A stretch of 64,000 bases of DNA from Burkholderiales bacterium (GTDB lineage: Bacteria > Pseudomonadota > Gammaproteobacteria > Burkholderiales > Burkholderiaceae_C): assembly GCA_016702555.1 (NCBI GenBank), contig JADJDV010000001.1:99341-163340 (forward strand). The letters run 5' to 3'. Positions within the stretch are counted from its first letter, which is position 1; every line of letters starts with the position of its first letter. Shown piece after piece: positions 38,077 to 45,502 of this stretch. The notes beneath the pieces were generated by a model. That model was given only the letters and a program-made list of their open reading frames with translations. It was not told where the DNA came from and did not search any database. A program made the position numbers and the translations under genes.

Positions 38077-39136
38077 GTTCCTCGCCCAGATGTTTGAACT
38101 CTCGGCTTGCAGCATAAACGTCGGCCAGAGAAACCGCGGATGCACCCACTAGGGCAAGCATCGCCGTGACAGTGTCAGCGCTTGTATCGTCCGCGTGCAG
38201 ATCGGCAACCACGGCCTGCGCCTCGACCATCGACAACTTGCGTGCGGGCACACAGGCAAAGCAACGACCCGGCCGCATCAGGGCTTCGTCGATGCTGAGC
38301 TTGGACGGCAGGTTGGTGGAAAATATCAGGCGCCGTCCATGTGGTTGCAAGAGTCCATCGGAGACTGCCAGGAATCGGTGCAAGGACCGGTTGCCATCGG
38401 CTCGGGGCGTCAGCATATGATCCGCATCCTCGATCACCATGGCATCGTACTCATCGGCCATGAACTGGACAAAGAAGCGATCTCCAGCAGCAGACTCCGT
38501 GTCTGCTGTATAGGCAATACGCAGCGAGCGTTTACGTAGCCGTGAGAGACCATTCAGCAGATGGCGAATCAACCGGGTCTTGCCTGTACCAGGCGGACCG
38601 TACAGGATCAGCACAGGTGCAGCGGAAGCTTGCGTGAATCGGCGCGTGAAACCTGCCAGTCCTCCGGGTAGCCAAGGATAGGCCGACGGAAGGAGATGGT
38701 CGTCAAAGTACTCCATGATGGAGCTCGAAGTCAGAAAACGTCCGTCGTGATACCACCATTCCACGGTGGCGGCATAGTGATCTCCAAGCTTAATACCGAC
38801 CGCGTGCTGAAGTTCAGCAATTGCAGCGGCGCCTGTCCCTGCCGAGGTAGCCCATAGGTCAATCTCGCATCCCGTCCCAAACCCACGACGTTGCAACTCG
38901 ATCCGAACGCAAGTGTGCTCGGACTCGCTGATGGTCTGGGTCTCGCCGATGCGAAAGACCCGCCAGCCAGGCAATGCCGCAACGCGACCGATCACGTCAT
39001 CGGGCAGGGTGTCGAAGCCGTACTGGAACTTGCGATAAAAGGACAAGGGCTGCCCAGCTTCCAGAAATCGCATCTGGGCCATGAGCAGGACGTGATCGCC
39101 GAAGCGACGGACTTCGTGTGACAGCAGGGAATGCAT
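38006..39136 (-). CDS. AAA-family ATPase, BCS1-like core with unknown N-terminal domain
   Basis: The 376-residue protein has a ~165-residue N-terminal region of unknown fold (MHSLLSHEVRRFGDHVLLMAQM onward) followed by an AAA core: Walker A LILYGPPGTGKTRLIRHLL, Walker B YDAMVIEDADHML, sensor-1 IFSTNLPSKLSIDEAL and arginine-finger region RPGRCFACVPARKL. This arrangement is closest to BCS1-like classical AAA proteins. No membrane helix is evident. It overlaps the downstream WYL regulator gene by 71 bases, so the two proteins are made together. The role is unknown; WYL partners suggest a stress- or defence-related switch. Confidence 0.85.
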   Translation of the reverse strand: MHSLLSHEVRRFGDHVLLMAQMRFLEAGQPLSFYRKFQYGFDTLPDDVIGRVAALPGWRVFRIGETQTISESEHTCVRIELQRRGFGTGCEIDLWATSAGTGAAAIAELQHAVGIKLGDHYAATVEWWYHDGRFLTSSSIMEYFDDHLLPSAYPWLPGGLAGFTRRFTQASAAPVLILYGPPGTGKTRLIRHLLNGLSRLRKRSLRIAYTADTESAAGDRFFVQFMADEYDAMVIEDADHMLTPRADGNRSLHRFLAVSDGLLQPHGRRLIFSTNLPSKLSIDEALMRPGRCFACVPARKLSMVEAQAVVADLHADDTSADTVTAMLALVGASAVSLADVYAASREFKHLGEEHGQELPTATGHPEAGAPQPPRIH

Positions 39137-39474
39137 GTAGGGCTCCGGTTGAATATCCGATCAAGTCTCAACCAATCTTGCGACAAACTCTGTCGATGTC
39201 GGCAAGTGGCGGGCGGCCTGCCGAGTCCGCTGGTTGTGCTGATGGCACCCGCTGCGCAGCAGACCGCGACGGCGCGGCAGGTCGATGCGCTGCCGCTCTG
39301 ACCATTGTCTTGACGGCTTCTTGCGCCTGCGGCGCAAGCACTGAACGCGTTTTTCCTCGAACGTGCCGCCGCCTCAAGACGATCGGCCCGGTTCGCCACC
39401 AGCCTGCACGCCGGGCTCTAGAATTCAGGCTGTTTGCCGTTTTTCAACTCGCTTTTCCTGCACAGGTCTGCCCC
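39137..39474. other. Intergenic region before tyrB
   Basis: About 340 bases between the divergent AAA ATPase and tyrB genes. The ATPase ribosome-binding site (GGAG) lies at its left end. I see a GCGCCTGCGGCGC-like short dyad near 39325-39337 but no gene. The promoters of both divergent transcripts must be here. Confidence 0.4.
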
Positions 39475-40671
39475 ATGTCCCTCTTCTCCTCCGTCGAACT
39501 CGCCCCGCGTGACCCGATCCTGGGCCTGAACGAGCAATTTGCCGCCGACACCAACCCCAACAAGGTCAACCTGGGCGTCGGCGTGTACTTCGACGACCAG
39601 GGCAAGCTGCCGCTGCTGCAATGCGTGCAGGCCGCCGAGAAGGCCTTGATGGACAGCCCCAAGCCGCGCGGCTACCTGCCGATCGACGGCATCGCGGCCT
39701 ACGACAACGCGGTCAAGAAACTGGTCTTCGGTGCCGACTCGGAGGTCTTCAAGGCCGGCCGCATCGCCACCGTGCAGGGCCTGGGCGGCACCGGCGGGCT
39801 GAAGATCGGCGCCGACTTCCTGAAGAAGCTGAGCCCGAACGCCAAGGTGCTGATCAGCGACCCGAGCTGGGAAAACCACCGCGCGCTGTTCACGCAGGCC
39901 GGCTTCGAGGTCGGCAGCTACCGCTACTACAACGCCGCCACGCGCGCGCTCGATTTCGACGGCATGCTGGCCGATCTGAAGGCCGCCGCGCCTGGCACCA
40001 TCGTGGTGCTGCACGCCTGCTGCCACAACCCCACCGGCTACGACATCACGCCAGCGCAGTGGAGCCAGGTGATCGAGGTGGTCAAGGCCGGCCGGCTGAC
40101 GCCCTTTCTCGACATGGCCTACCAGGGTTTCGCGCAGGGCATCGCCGAGGACGGCGCGGTGGTCGGCGAGTTCGTCGCCGCCGGCCTGAGCTTCTTCGTC
40201 TCGACCTCGTTTTCCAAGAGCTTCAGCCTGTACGGCGAGCGCGTCGGCGCGCTGTCGGTGCTGTGCGCCAGCAAGGAAGAAGCCGACAAGGTACTGAGCC
40301 AGCTGAAGATCATGATCCGCACCAACTACTCCAACCCGCCCACGCACGGCGGCGCGGTGGTGGCCATGGTGCTGGAAGACCCCAAGCTGCGCGCCCAGTG
40401 GGAAGCGGAGCTGGCCGAGATGCGCGGGCGCATCAAGCTGATGCGCAGCAAGCTGGTCGAAGGCCTGAAGGCCGCGGGCGTGCAACAGGACATGAGTTTC
40501 ATCACCACCCAGGTCGGCATGTTCAGCTACTCGGGCCTCTCCAAGAACCAGATGTTGCGCCTGCGCAGCGAGTTCGGCGTCTACGGCACCGACACCGGCC
40601 GCATGTGCGTGGCGGCGCTGAACAGCAAGAACATCGACTACGTCTGCCAGGCGATCGCCAAGGTCATGTGA
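39475..40671 (+). CDS. tyrB: Aromatic amino acid / aspartate aminotransferase (TyrB type)
   Basis: This 398-residue PLP-dependent class I aminotransferase shows NLGVGVYFDDQGKLPLLQCVQAAE at its N-terminus, the PLP-contact segments HACCHNPTGYDIT and FLDMAYQGFAQG, and the Schiff-base lysine in STSFSKSFSLYGERVGAL. It transfers amino groups among aspartate, aromatic amino acids and 2-oxo acids. Start ATG 39475 gives the standard MSLFSSVELAPRDPILGL opening. In many related genomes it is divergent from uvrB; here the two are separated by a ~5-kb accessory region. Confidence 0.93.
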   Translation: MSLFSSVELAPRDPILGLNEQFAADTNPNKVNLGVGVYFDDQGKLPLLQCVQAAEKALMDSPKPRGYLPIDGIAAYDNAVKKLVFGADSEVFKAGRIATVQGLGGTGGLKIGADFLKKLSPNAKVLISDPSWENHRALFTQAGFEVGSYRYYNAATRALDFDGMLADLKAAAPGTIVVLHACCHNPTGYDITPAQWSQVIEVVKAGRLTPFLDMAYQGFAQGIAEDGAVVGEFVAAGLSFFVSTSFSKSFSLYGERVGALSVLCASKEEADKVLSQLKIMIRTNYSNPPTHGGAVVAMVLEDPKLRAQWEAELAEMRGRIKLMRSKLVEGLKAAGVQQDMSFITTQVGMFSYSGLSKNQMLRLRSEFGVYGTDTGRMCVAALNSKNIDYVCQAIAKVM

Positions 40672-40684
40672 TTTGGCCGCCACC

Positions 40685-40719
40685 CTCGAAAAAGCCGGTC
40701 GCTGACCGGCTTTTTCGAG
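40685..40719. terminator. Bidirectional terminator between tyrB and dnaB
   Basis: CTCGAAAAAGCCGGTC and its exact complement flank a GCT loop; A-run before and T-run after the GC-rich core allow termination both ways. It lies 13 bases after tyrB and 12 bases before the end of convergent dnaB. Confidence 0.93.
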
Positions 40720-40731
40720 TCAGCGCGCGGC

Positions 40732-42147
40732 TCAGAAATCGTCGCTGCTGCCCATCGCCAGGCTCTCGAAGCGGGTGAGGGGTTTCACAAAGGCCAGCTT
40801 GACGGTGCCCGTGGGACCATTGCGCTGCTTGCCGATGATGATCTCGGCCACCCCGGGTTCGCGCGATTCCTTGTTGTAGTAGTCGTCGCGGTAGATGAAC
40901 ATGATGATGTCGGCATCCTGCTCGATGGCGCCGGATTCGCGCAGGTCGCTCATCATGGGGCGCTTGTCGGTGCGCGTCTCGACGCTGCGGTTGAGCTGCG
41001 ACAGTGCGATCACCGGGCATTGCAACTCCTTGGCCAGCGCCTTCAGGCCGCGCGAGATCTCGCCCAGTTCGGTGGCGCGGTTCTCGTCGCTGGAGCCGCT
41101 GCCGCTCATCAGCTGCAGGTAGTCGACCACGATCAGGCCCAGCTTGCCACACTGGCGCGCCAGGCGGCGCGCGTTGGCGCGCAGCTCGGACGGGGTCAGG
41201 CCGGGCGTCTCGTCGATGTGCAGGCTGACATTGCGCAGGCGCTCGATCGCCTCGGTCAGGCGCGGCCATTCCTCGTCGGTCAGCTTGCCGGTGCGCAGGT
41301 GGCTCTGGTCGATGCGGCCGATGGAGCCGACGATGCGCACCGCCAGCTGCGCGGCGCCCATTTCCATCGAGAACACGGCCACCGGCAGGCCCTCGTTCAG
41401 CGCCACGTGCTCGGCGATGTTGATGGCAAACGCCGTCTTGCCCATCGAGGGGCGCGCCGCCAGCACCACCAGGTCACCGGCCTGCAGGCCGGCCGTCATG
41501 CGATCGAGATCGTAGAAGCCGGTTGGAACGCCGGTCACGTCGTTCGGGTTGTCGGCCATCTCCTGCACCCGGTCGAGCAGCTGCACCACCAGCGTGTCCA
41601 TGGCCTGGAAGCCCTGCTTCATGCGCGAGCCTTCCTCGCCGATGTGGAAGATCTTCTGCTCGGCCTCGTCCAGGATGCGGTCGACCGCCTTGCCCTGCGG
41701 ATTGAAGGCGTTCGTGGCGATCTCGTCGCTGGCCGACACCAGCTTGCGCAGCACCGAGCGCTCGCGCACGATCTCGGCGTAGCGACGAATGTTGGCGGCG
41801 CTGGGCACGTACTGCGCCAGCGAGTTCAGGTAGGGCAGCCCGCCCACTTCGTCGGCCTTGCCCTGGCGCTGCAGCGCCTCGTAGACGGTGATGACGTCGG
41901 CCGGCTTGGTCTCGTTGATCAGCTTGCCAACGGCGGCGTAGACCAGCCGGTGCTCGTAGCGGTAGAAGTCGCTGTCGATCAACAGATCACCGACGCGGTC
42001 CCAGGCCTGGTTGTCCAGCAGCAGGCCGCCCAACACGCTGGACTCGGCCTCGATGGAATGCGGCGGGATGCGCAACTGAGCGATCTGGCGATCAAACGGC
42101 GCGTCGTCGCTCAGGTCGGTGAGGCTGGGGGGGAAAACAGAGGACAT
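40732..42147 (-). CDS. dnaB: Replicative DNA helicase DnaB
   Basis: DnaB unwinds DNA at the fork as a hexamer. The 471-residue product has the N-terminal domain (RIPPHSIEAESSVLGGLLLDN to VYEALQRQGKADEVGGLPYL), linker, and RecA-like C-terminal domain with Walker A ARPSMGKTAFAINIAEH, Walker B KLGLIVVDYLQLMSG, and SQLNRSVETRTDKRPMMSDLRESGAIEQDADIIMFIYRDDYYN. No intein. ATG 42147 is used; a GTG at 42177 would add 10 residues. It is downstream of rplI, but a terminator between them suggests a separate or attenuated transcript. Confidence 0.96.
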   Translation of the reverse strand: MSSVFPPSLTDLSDDAPFDRQIAQLRIPPHSIEAESSVLGGLLLDNQAWDRVGDLLIDSDFYRYEHRLVYAAVGKLINETKPADVITVYEALQRQGKADEVGGLPYLNSLAQYVPSAANIRRYAEIVRERSVLRKLVSASDEIATNAFNPQGKAVDRILDEAEQKIFHIGEEGSRMKQGFQAMDTLVVQLLDRVQEMADNPNDVTGVPTGFYDLDRMTAGLQAGDLVVLAARPSMGKTAFAINIAEHVALNEGLPVAVFSMEMGAAQLAVRIVGSIGRIDQSHLRTGKLTDEEWPRLTEAIERLRNVSLHIDETPGLTPSELRANARRLARQCGKLGLIVVDYLQLMSGSGSSDENRATELGEISRGLKALAKELQCPVIALSQLNRSVETRTDKRPMMSDLRESGAIEQDADIIMFIYRDDYYNKESREPGVAEIIIGKQRNGPTGTVKLAFVKPLTRFESLAMGSSDDF

Positions 42148-42321
42148 CAAGGGCGGGAGATGGGGCGAATCAAACACTGTTGATACTACGCCGCCGGGTG
42201 CGCCTTGTCATGGGACAAGGCTGTGGACAAGCGGTGCAGCGGCGGTGGAACAGCGGCCTGGGCCTGTGGGCAAAAAGCCGGCGGCGGCCCGACCCCAGCC
42301 CCAACGATGAACCGGCCGATC

Positions 42322-42361
42322 AAAAAAACAAAGCCGCCTCGCCAGACGGCGGGCGGCTTTG
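42322..42361 (-). terminator. Terminator downstream of rplI
   Basis: On the minus strand CAAAGCCGCC pairs with GGCGGCTTTG around a 13-nt loop that itself contains CGCC/GGCG, followed by seven T. It lies just after the rplI stop at 42380 and before dnaB, closing the rpsF-priB-rpsR-rplI operon. Confidence 0.9.
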
Positions 42362-42379
42362 CAGCGGACGGAAGACCAA

Positions 42380-42832
42380 TCAGGCGGTTTCGCCGTACAC
42401 CGCAACCGTGATCTCGGCGTCCACGTCGGTGTGCAGCGACACCTGCACCGTGGTGTCGCCCACGGTCTTGATCGGGCCGCTGGGCAGGCGCACCTGCGAC
42501 TTGTGCACGTCGAAGCCCATTTTCTTGAGTTCGTCGGCAATGTCGTTGTTGGTGACCGAGCCGAACAGGCGGCCGTCGACGCCGGCCTTCTGCGTCAGCT
42601 TGACGGTCTGGCCGTTCAGCTTCTCGCCCACGCCCTGCGCGCTGGCCAGCTTCTCGGCGGCCTGCTTTTCCAGTTCGGCGCGGCGCGCCTCGAACTCGGC
42701 CTTGGCGGCCTCGGTGGCGCGGCGCGCACGGCCCGTGGGAATCAGGAAGTTGCGGGCGTAGCCGTCCTTGACCTTGACGATCTCACCCAGGTCGCCGAGG
42801 TTGACGACCTTGTCCAGAAGAATGACTTGCAT
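42380..42832 (-). CDS. rplI: 50S ribosomal protein L9
   Basis: The 150-residue protein begins MQVILLDKVVNLGDLGEIVKVKDGYARNFLIPTGRA, the typical N-terminal rRNA-binding domain. A long connecting helix (ATEAAKAEFEARRAELEKQAAEKLA) and the C-terminal domain (FGSVTNNDIADELKKMGFDVHKSQVRL) follow. A GGAG sits at normal distance before the ATG. It is the last gene of the rpsF-priB-rpsR-rplI operon, 16 bases after rpsR, and is followed by a strong terminator. Confidence 0.97.
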   Translation of the reverse strand: MQVILLDKVVNLGDLGEIVKVKDGYARNFLIPTGRARRATEAAKAEFEARRAELEKQAAEKLASAQGVGEKLNGQTVKLTQKAGVDGRLFGSVTNNDIADELKKMGFDVHKSQVRLPSGPIKTVGDTTVQVSLHTDVDAEITVAVYGETA

Positions 42833-42848
42833 GATGGTTCTCCTGCCT

Positions 42849-43130
42849 TCAGACGCGGTGCTGGTCGGTGTAGGGCAGCAGCGCCAGGAAGCGCGCGCGC
42901 TTGATGGCGGTGTTGAGCTGGCGCTGGTAGATGGCGCGCGTGCCGGTCAGGCGCGCGGGCACGATCTTGCCGTTTTCGGCGATGAAGTCACGCAAGGTGT
43001 CGACATCCTTGTAGTCGATCTCCTCGACGCCCGCCACCGTGAAGCGGCAGAAACGCTTGCGCCGGAACAGCAGCGACTGGGTGTTGCGACGGGGACGCTT
43101 GTCCTTGTTGAACTTCTTGAACGTGGCCAT
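42849..43130 (-). CDS. rpsR: 30S ribosomal protein S18
   Basis: The 93-residue protein opens MATFKKFNKDKRPRRNTQSLLFRRKRFCRFT, with the conserved basic RRKRFCRFT segment, then YKDVDTLRDFIAENGKIVPARLTGTRAIYQRQLNTAIKRARFLALLPYTDQHR, the S18 core that contacts rRNA and S6. Its ATG directly abuts the priB stop (TAAATG), so translation is coupled. Complete. Confidence 0.97.
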   Translation of the reverse strand: MATFKKFNKDKRPRRNTQSLLFRRKRFCRFTVAGVEEIDYKDVDTLRDFIAENGKIVPARLTGTRAIYQRQLNTAIKRARFLALLPYTDQHRV

Positions 43131-43436
43131 TTAAGAGCCTCCTTGAAACTGATCTTGCTGAAAATCCTGGATGTGGAACACCACCGATTTGGCGTGGCGC
43201 GGGCTGGCGAGAAATCCGCTGAAGCGCCAACGGCTTCCGATCGTCTGCCTGCCAAGCCGCTCGGCCACCGCGCCGAGCGCGACCGCCTTGAGCGCCGCCT
43301 TCACCTGCCTCGCCTGTCCCGCCTCCTCGACGCTGGACTCGTGTTCGAGCCGCAGATCAAGGCCGGGCAATCCGGCCGGCGTGTGGCGCGGCGCGCCCAT
43401 CTCGACGATGCAGGCCGTGAGCAGCAGCTGATTCAC
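43131..43436 (-). CDS. priB: Primosomal replication protein N (PriB)
   Basis: This 101-codon gene lies between rpsF and rpsR, the classic priB position. It starts at a GTG at 43436 (VNQLLLTACIVEMGAPRHTPAGL); no ATG is available. The product is an OB-fold protein: ACIVEMGAPRHTPAGLPGLDLRLEHES, later FSGFLASPRHAKSVVFHIQDFQ. PriB helps restart stalled forks by binding single-stranded DNA with PriA and DnaT. The TAA stop is immediately followed by the rpsR ATG. Confidence 0.9.
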   Translation of the reverse strand: MNQLLLTACIVEMGAPRHTPAGLPGLDLRLEHESSVEEAGQARQVKAALKAVALGAVAERLGRQTIGSRWRFSGFLASPRHAKSVVFHIQDFQQDQFQGGS

Positions 43437-43462
43437 GTCAGCGGCCCGCGGCGCGGCGCCTG

Positions 43463-43828
43463 TCAGTGGCTGGTCTCCGCCTGCTGGGCCTTGCGGGCCT
43501 CTTCGCGCTCGACGGTCTTCATCATCGAGGACGGCGTGGTCTCGGCCTTCTTCTTCTGCACCGTCAGATGGCGCAGCACGGCGTCGTTGAACCTGAAAGC
43601 GTGCTCGAGCTCGCCCATCACGGCCTGGTCGGCCTCGATGTTCAGGCACAGGTAGTGCGCCTTGGCCAGCTTGTGGATCTGGTAGGCCAGCTGACGGCGG
43701 CCCCAGTCTTCCTCGCGGTGGATCTTGCCGCCACCGGCGGTGATCATGCCCTTGTAGCGCTCCAGCATGGCCGGAACCTGCTCGCTCTGATCCGGATGGA
43801 TCAGCAAAATGATTTCATAGTGACGCAT
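43463..43828 (-). CDS. rpsF: 30S ribosomal protein S6
   Basis: The 121-residue protein starts MRHYEIILLIHPDQSEQVPAMLERYKGMI and contains IHREEDWGRRQLAYQIHKLAKAHYLCLNIEAD and HAFRFNDAVLRHLTVQKKKAE, the S6 fold. A charged C-terminal tail (MMKTVEREEARKAQQAETSH) follows. The ATG at 43828 is selected by AAGGAG upstream; a longer in-frame start at 43885 is unlikely. It is the first gene of the operon; a long inverted repeat lies about 90 bases upstream. Confidence 0.97.
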   Translation of the reverse strand: MRHYEIILLIHPDQSEQVPAMLERYKGMITAGGGKIHREEDWGRRQLAYQIHKLAKAHYLCLNIEADQAVMGELEHAFRFNDAVLRHLTVQKKKAETTPSSMMKTVEREEARKAQQAETSH

Positions 43829-43920
43829 TGACTCTCCTTGTGGATCGGGAAAAGCCGCCCCCGGCGTCGGATCGGGGTGCGGCAAGGAAACTGAAAATTA
43901 TAGCAGGCGCGCTGAGCATT

Positions 43921-44069
43921 ATGACGAATGACCGCGCCTGCGGCGCATGACCTCGGCTTCGCCTTCGATGACGGCGCTGACGCGCCATGACTTCCATCAT
44001 GCGCCCACAGGGCACGTCATCGATGGCCGCAGGCCGAGGTCATGGCGCGCAGCGCCGGTCATTTGTCAT
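43921..44069. repeat. Long imperfect inverted repeat between cpoB and rpsF
   Basis: Left arm 43921-43973 (ATGACGAATGACCGCGCCTG onward, with ATGACCTCGGC) pairs with right arm 44015-44069 (CGTCATCGATGG to GGTCATTTGTCAT). There are a few mismatches and a ~41-base centre with smaller GCGC dyads. The motif ATGAC/GTCAT recurs several times in each arm. The structure could be a REP-like element or a terminator for the upstream cpoB transcript; the function is not known. Confidence 0.7.
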
Positions 44070-44078
44070 TCAGCCAGC

Positions 44079-44876
44079 CTATTTCAGCCTGGCCAGACGC
44101 TCACGCCCCGCCTGCGCCGCCTCGGATTGCGGGTAGGTCTTGAGCAGCGATTCCAGCGTGGTGCGCGCCGACTTGCTGTCTTTCAACTCGATCTGGCAGT
44201 TGGCGATCGACAGCATGGCCTCGGGCGCGCGCTGGTGGCTGGGCGCGGCCGTCAGCAACGAACGGAAGTTGGTGATGGCTTCCTTGTAGTCGCGCGTGGC
44301 GTACTGGGCATTGCCCAGCCAGAACAGCGCCGACGGTGCCAGCCCGCTGCGCGGGTAGCGCTTGATGAAGTTGGCAAAACCGGTCTGCGCGCCCTTGAAG
44401 TCGCCGGCGCGGAACTGCGCCAGCGCGGCGTCGTACTCCTGCTTGTCGCCGCCGCTGGCGGTGGGCTCGGGCGGTGGCTCGTTGGCAGCGGTGTTGCTGG
44501 CGGCGGCCGCGTCGCGCGCGGCGCTGTCGATCTCCAGCTTGCGCAGGCGCTCTTCCAGCGTCTGCTGGGCCGCCGCATTCACGCGCTTGAGTTCCGAAAT
44601 TTCGCGCGTCAGCTGCTCTTCCTGGCCGCGCGAACGCGCCAGGTCGCCACGCAGCGACTCGATCTGCTGCTGCAGTTCCAGCATGCTGCGACGCATCTGC
44701 GTGTTCTCGTCGACCAGGCGGTTTTGTGCCGTCACGGCCTGGTCGAAGCGCTGGCGCAGATCCAGGATGGCCTGGCGCGCCTGATCGTCACCGAACAGCT
44801 GCGCCTGCGCGCCCTGGGCCGAGACCAGGGTCACCGCCGCCAGCGCCAGTGCGCGCAAAGTGCTCATCGCCCTCAT
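44079..44876 (-). CDS. cpoB: Tol-Pal system protein CpoB (YbgF)
   Basis: CpoB coordinates the Tol system with peptidoglycan synthesis at division. The 265-residue precursor has a signal peptide (MRAMSTLRALALAAVTLVSAQGAQA), a coiled-coil N-terminal region (DDQARQAILDLRQRFDQAVTAQNRLVDENTQMRRSMLELQQQIESLRGDL) for trimerisation, a low-complexity linker, and three TPR units starting EYDAALAQFRAGDFKGAQTGFANFIKRYPRSG. ATG 44876 is used because the frame upstream has only a TTG. It starts 8 bases after the pal stop. Confidence 0.93.
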   Translation of the reverse strand: MRAMSTLRALALAAVTLVSAQGAQAQLFGDDQARQAILDLRQRFDQAVTAQNRLVDENTQMRRSMLELQQQIESLRGDLARSRGQEEQLTREISELKRVNAAAQQTLEERLRKLEIDSAARDAAAASNTAANEPPPEPTASGGDKQEYDAALAQFRAGDFKGAQTGFANFIKRYPRSGLAPSALFWLGNAQYATRDYKEAITNFRSLLTAAPSHQRAPEAMLSIANCQIELKDSKSARTTLESLLKTYPQSEAAQAGRERLARLK

Positions 44877-44884
44877 GTGCGCGA

Positions 44885-45430
44885 TCAACGGTAGCGCAGC
44901 TCGACGCGGCGGTTGCGCGCGTAGGCGTCTTCGGTGCTGCCAGCGACGGCGGGGCTTTCCTCACCAAAGCTGACGGCCTCGATCTGCGCGTCGGTGGCGC
45001 CGACCAGGGTCAGCGCGCGACGCACCGCCTCGGCGCGCTTCTGGCCCAGCGCCAGGTTGTATTCGCGGCTGCCCCGTTCGTCAGTGTGCCCTTCAAGCGA
45101 GACGCTGCGGCCGCGGTTTGCCTGCAGGAAGCGCGCGTGCTGGTCCACCACGCCCTGGTAGTCGGGCTTGACGGTGAAGCTGTCGTAGTCGAAGTAGATC
45201 ACGCGCCCGACACCGACCGGGCCTTGCGCGTCGGCGCCCGCGCCGCCGGCCTGCACCTGGGTCACCGTGCTCTGGCCGGCACCCTGGCCCAGCGCGCCGC
45301 CCGCGCCATCGCCTGCGGCGCCGACGCCGGTGGTCGGGCTGCCCTCGATCGGCGGATCCAGCTTGACATTGGACCCGCAGCCGGCCAGCACCAAGGCCAA
45401 GGCGGCCACCATCAGATAGCGTTTCATCAT
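44885..45430 (-). CDS. pal: Peptidoglycan-associated lipoprotein Pal
   Basis: Pal is an outer-membrane lipoprotein that binds peptidoglycan and TolB. The 181-residue precursor has a lipobox VLAGC (Cys at about 18), a flexible Gly/Ala/Gln-rich linker (about 30-75) and an OmpA-type domain: VIYFDYDSFTVKPDYQGVVDQHARFL, LEGHTDERGSREYNLALGQKRAEAVRRAL, then VSFGEESP and NRRVELRYR. AGGAGA lies upstream of the tandem ATGATG. It sits between tolB and cpoB on the minus strand. Confidence 0.96.
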   Translation of the reverse strand: MMKRYLMVAALALVLAGCGSNVKLDPPIEGSPTTGVGAAGDGAGGALGQGAGQSTVTQVQAGGAGADAQGPVGVGRVIYFDYDSFTVKPDYQGVVDQHARFLQANRGRSVSLEGHTDERGSREYNLALGQKRAEAVRRALTLVGATDAQIEAVSFGEESPAVAGSTEDAYARNRRVELRYR

Positions 45431-45502
45431 CACTGCTCTCCTGAAATCAAAGAAAACCATCAAGAATTCTGCCAGCTTGCCATGGCGCCACCACGCGGCG
45501 CT

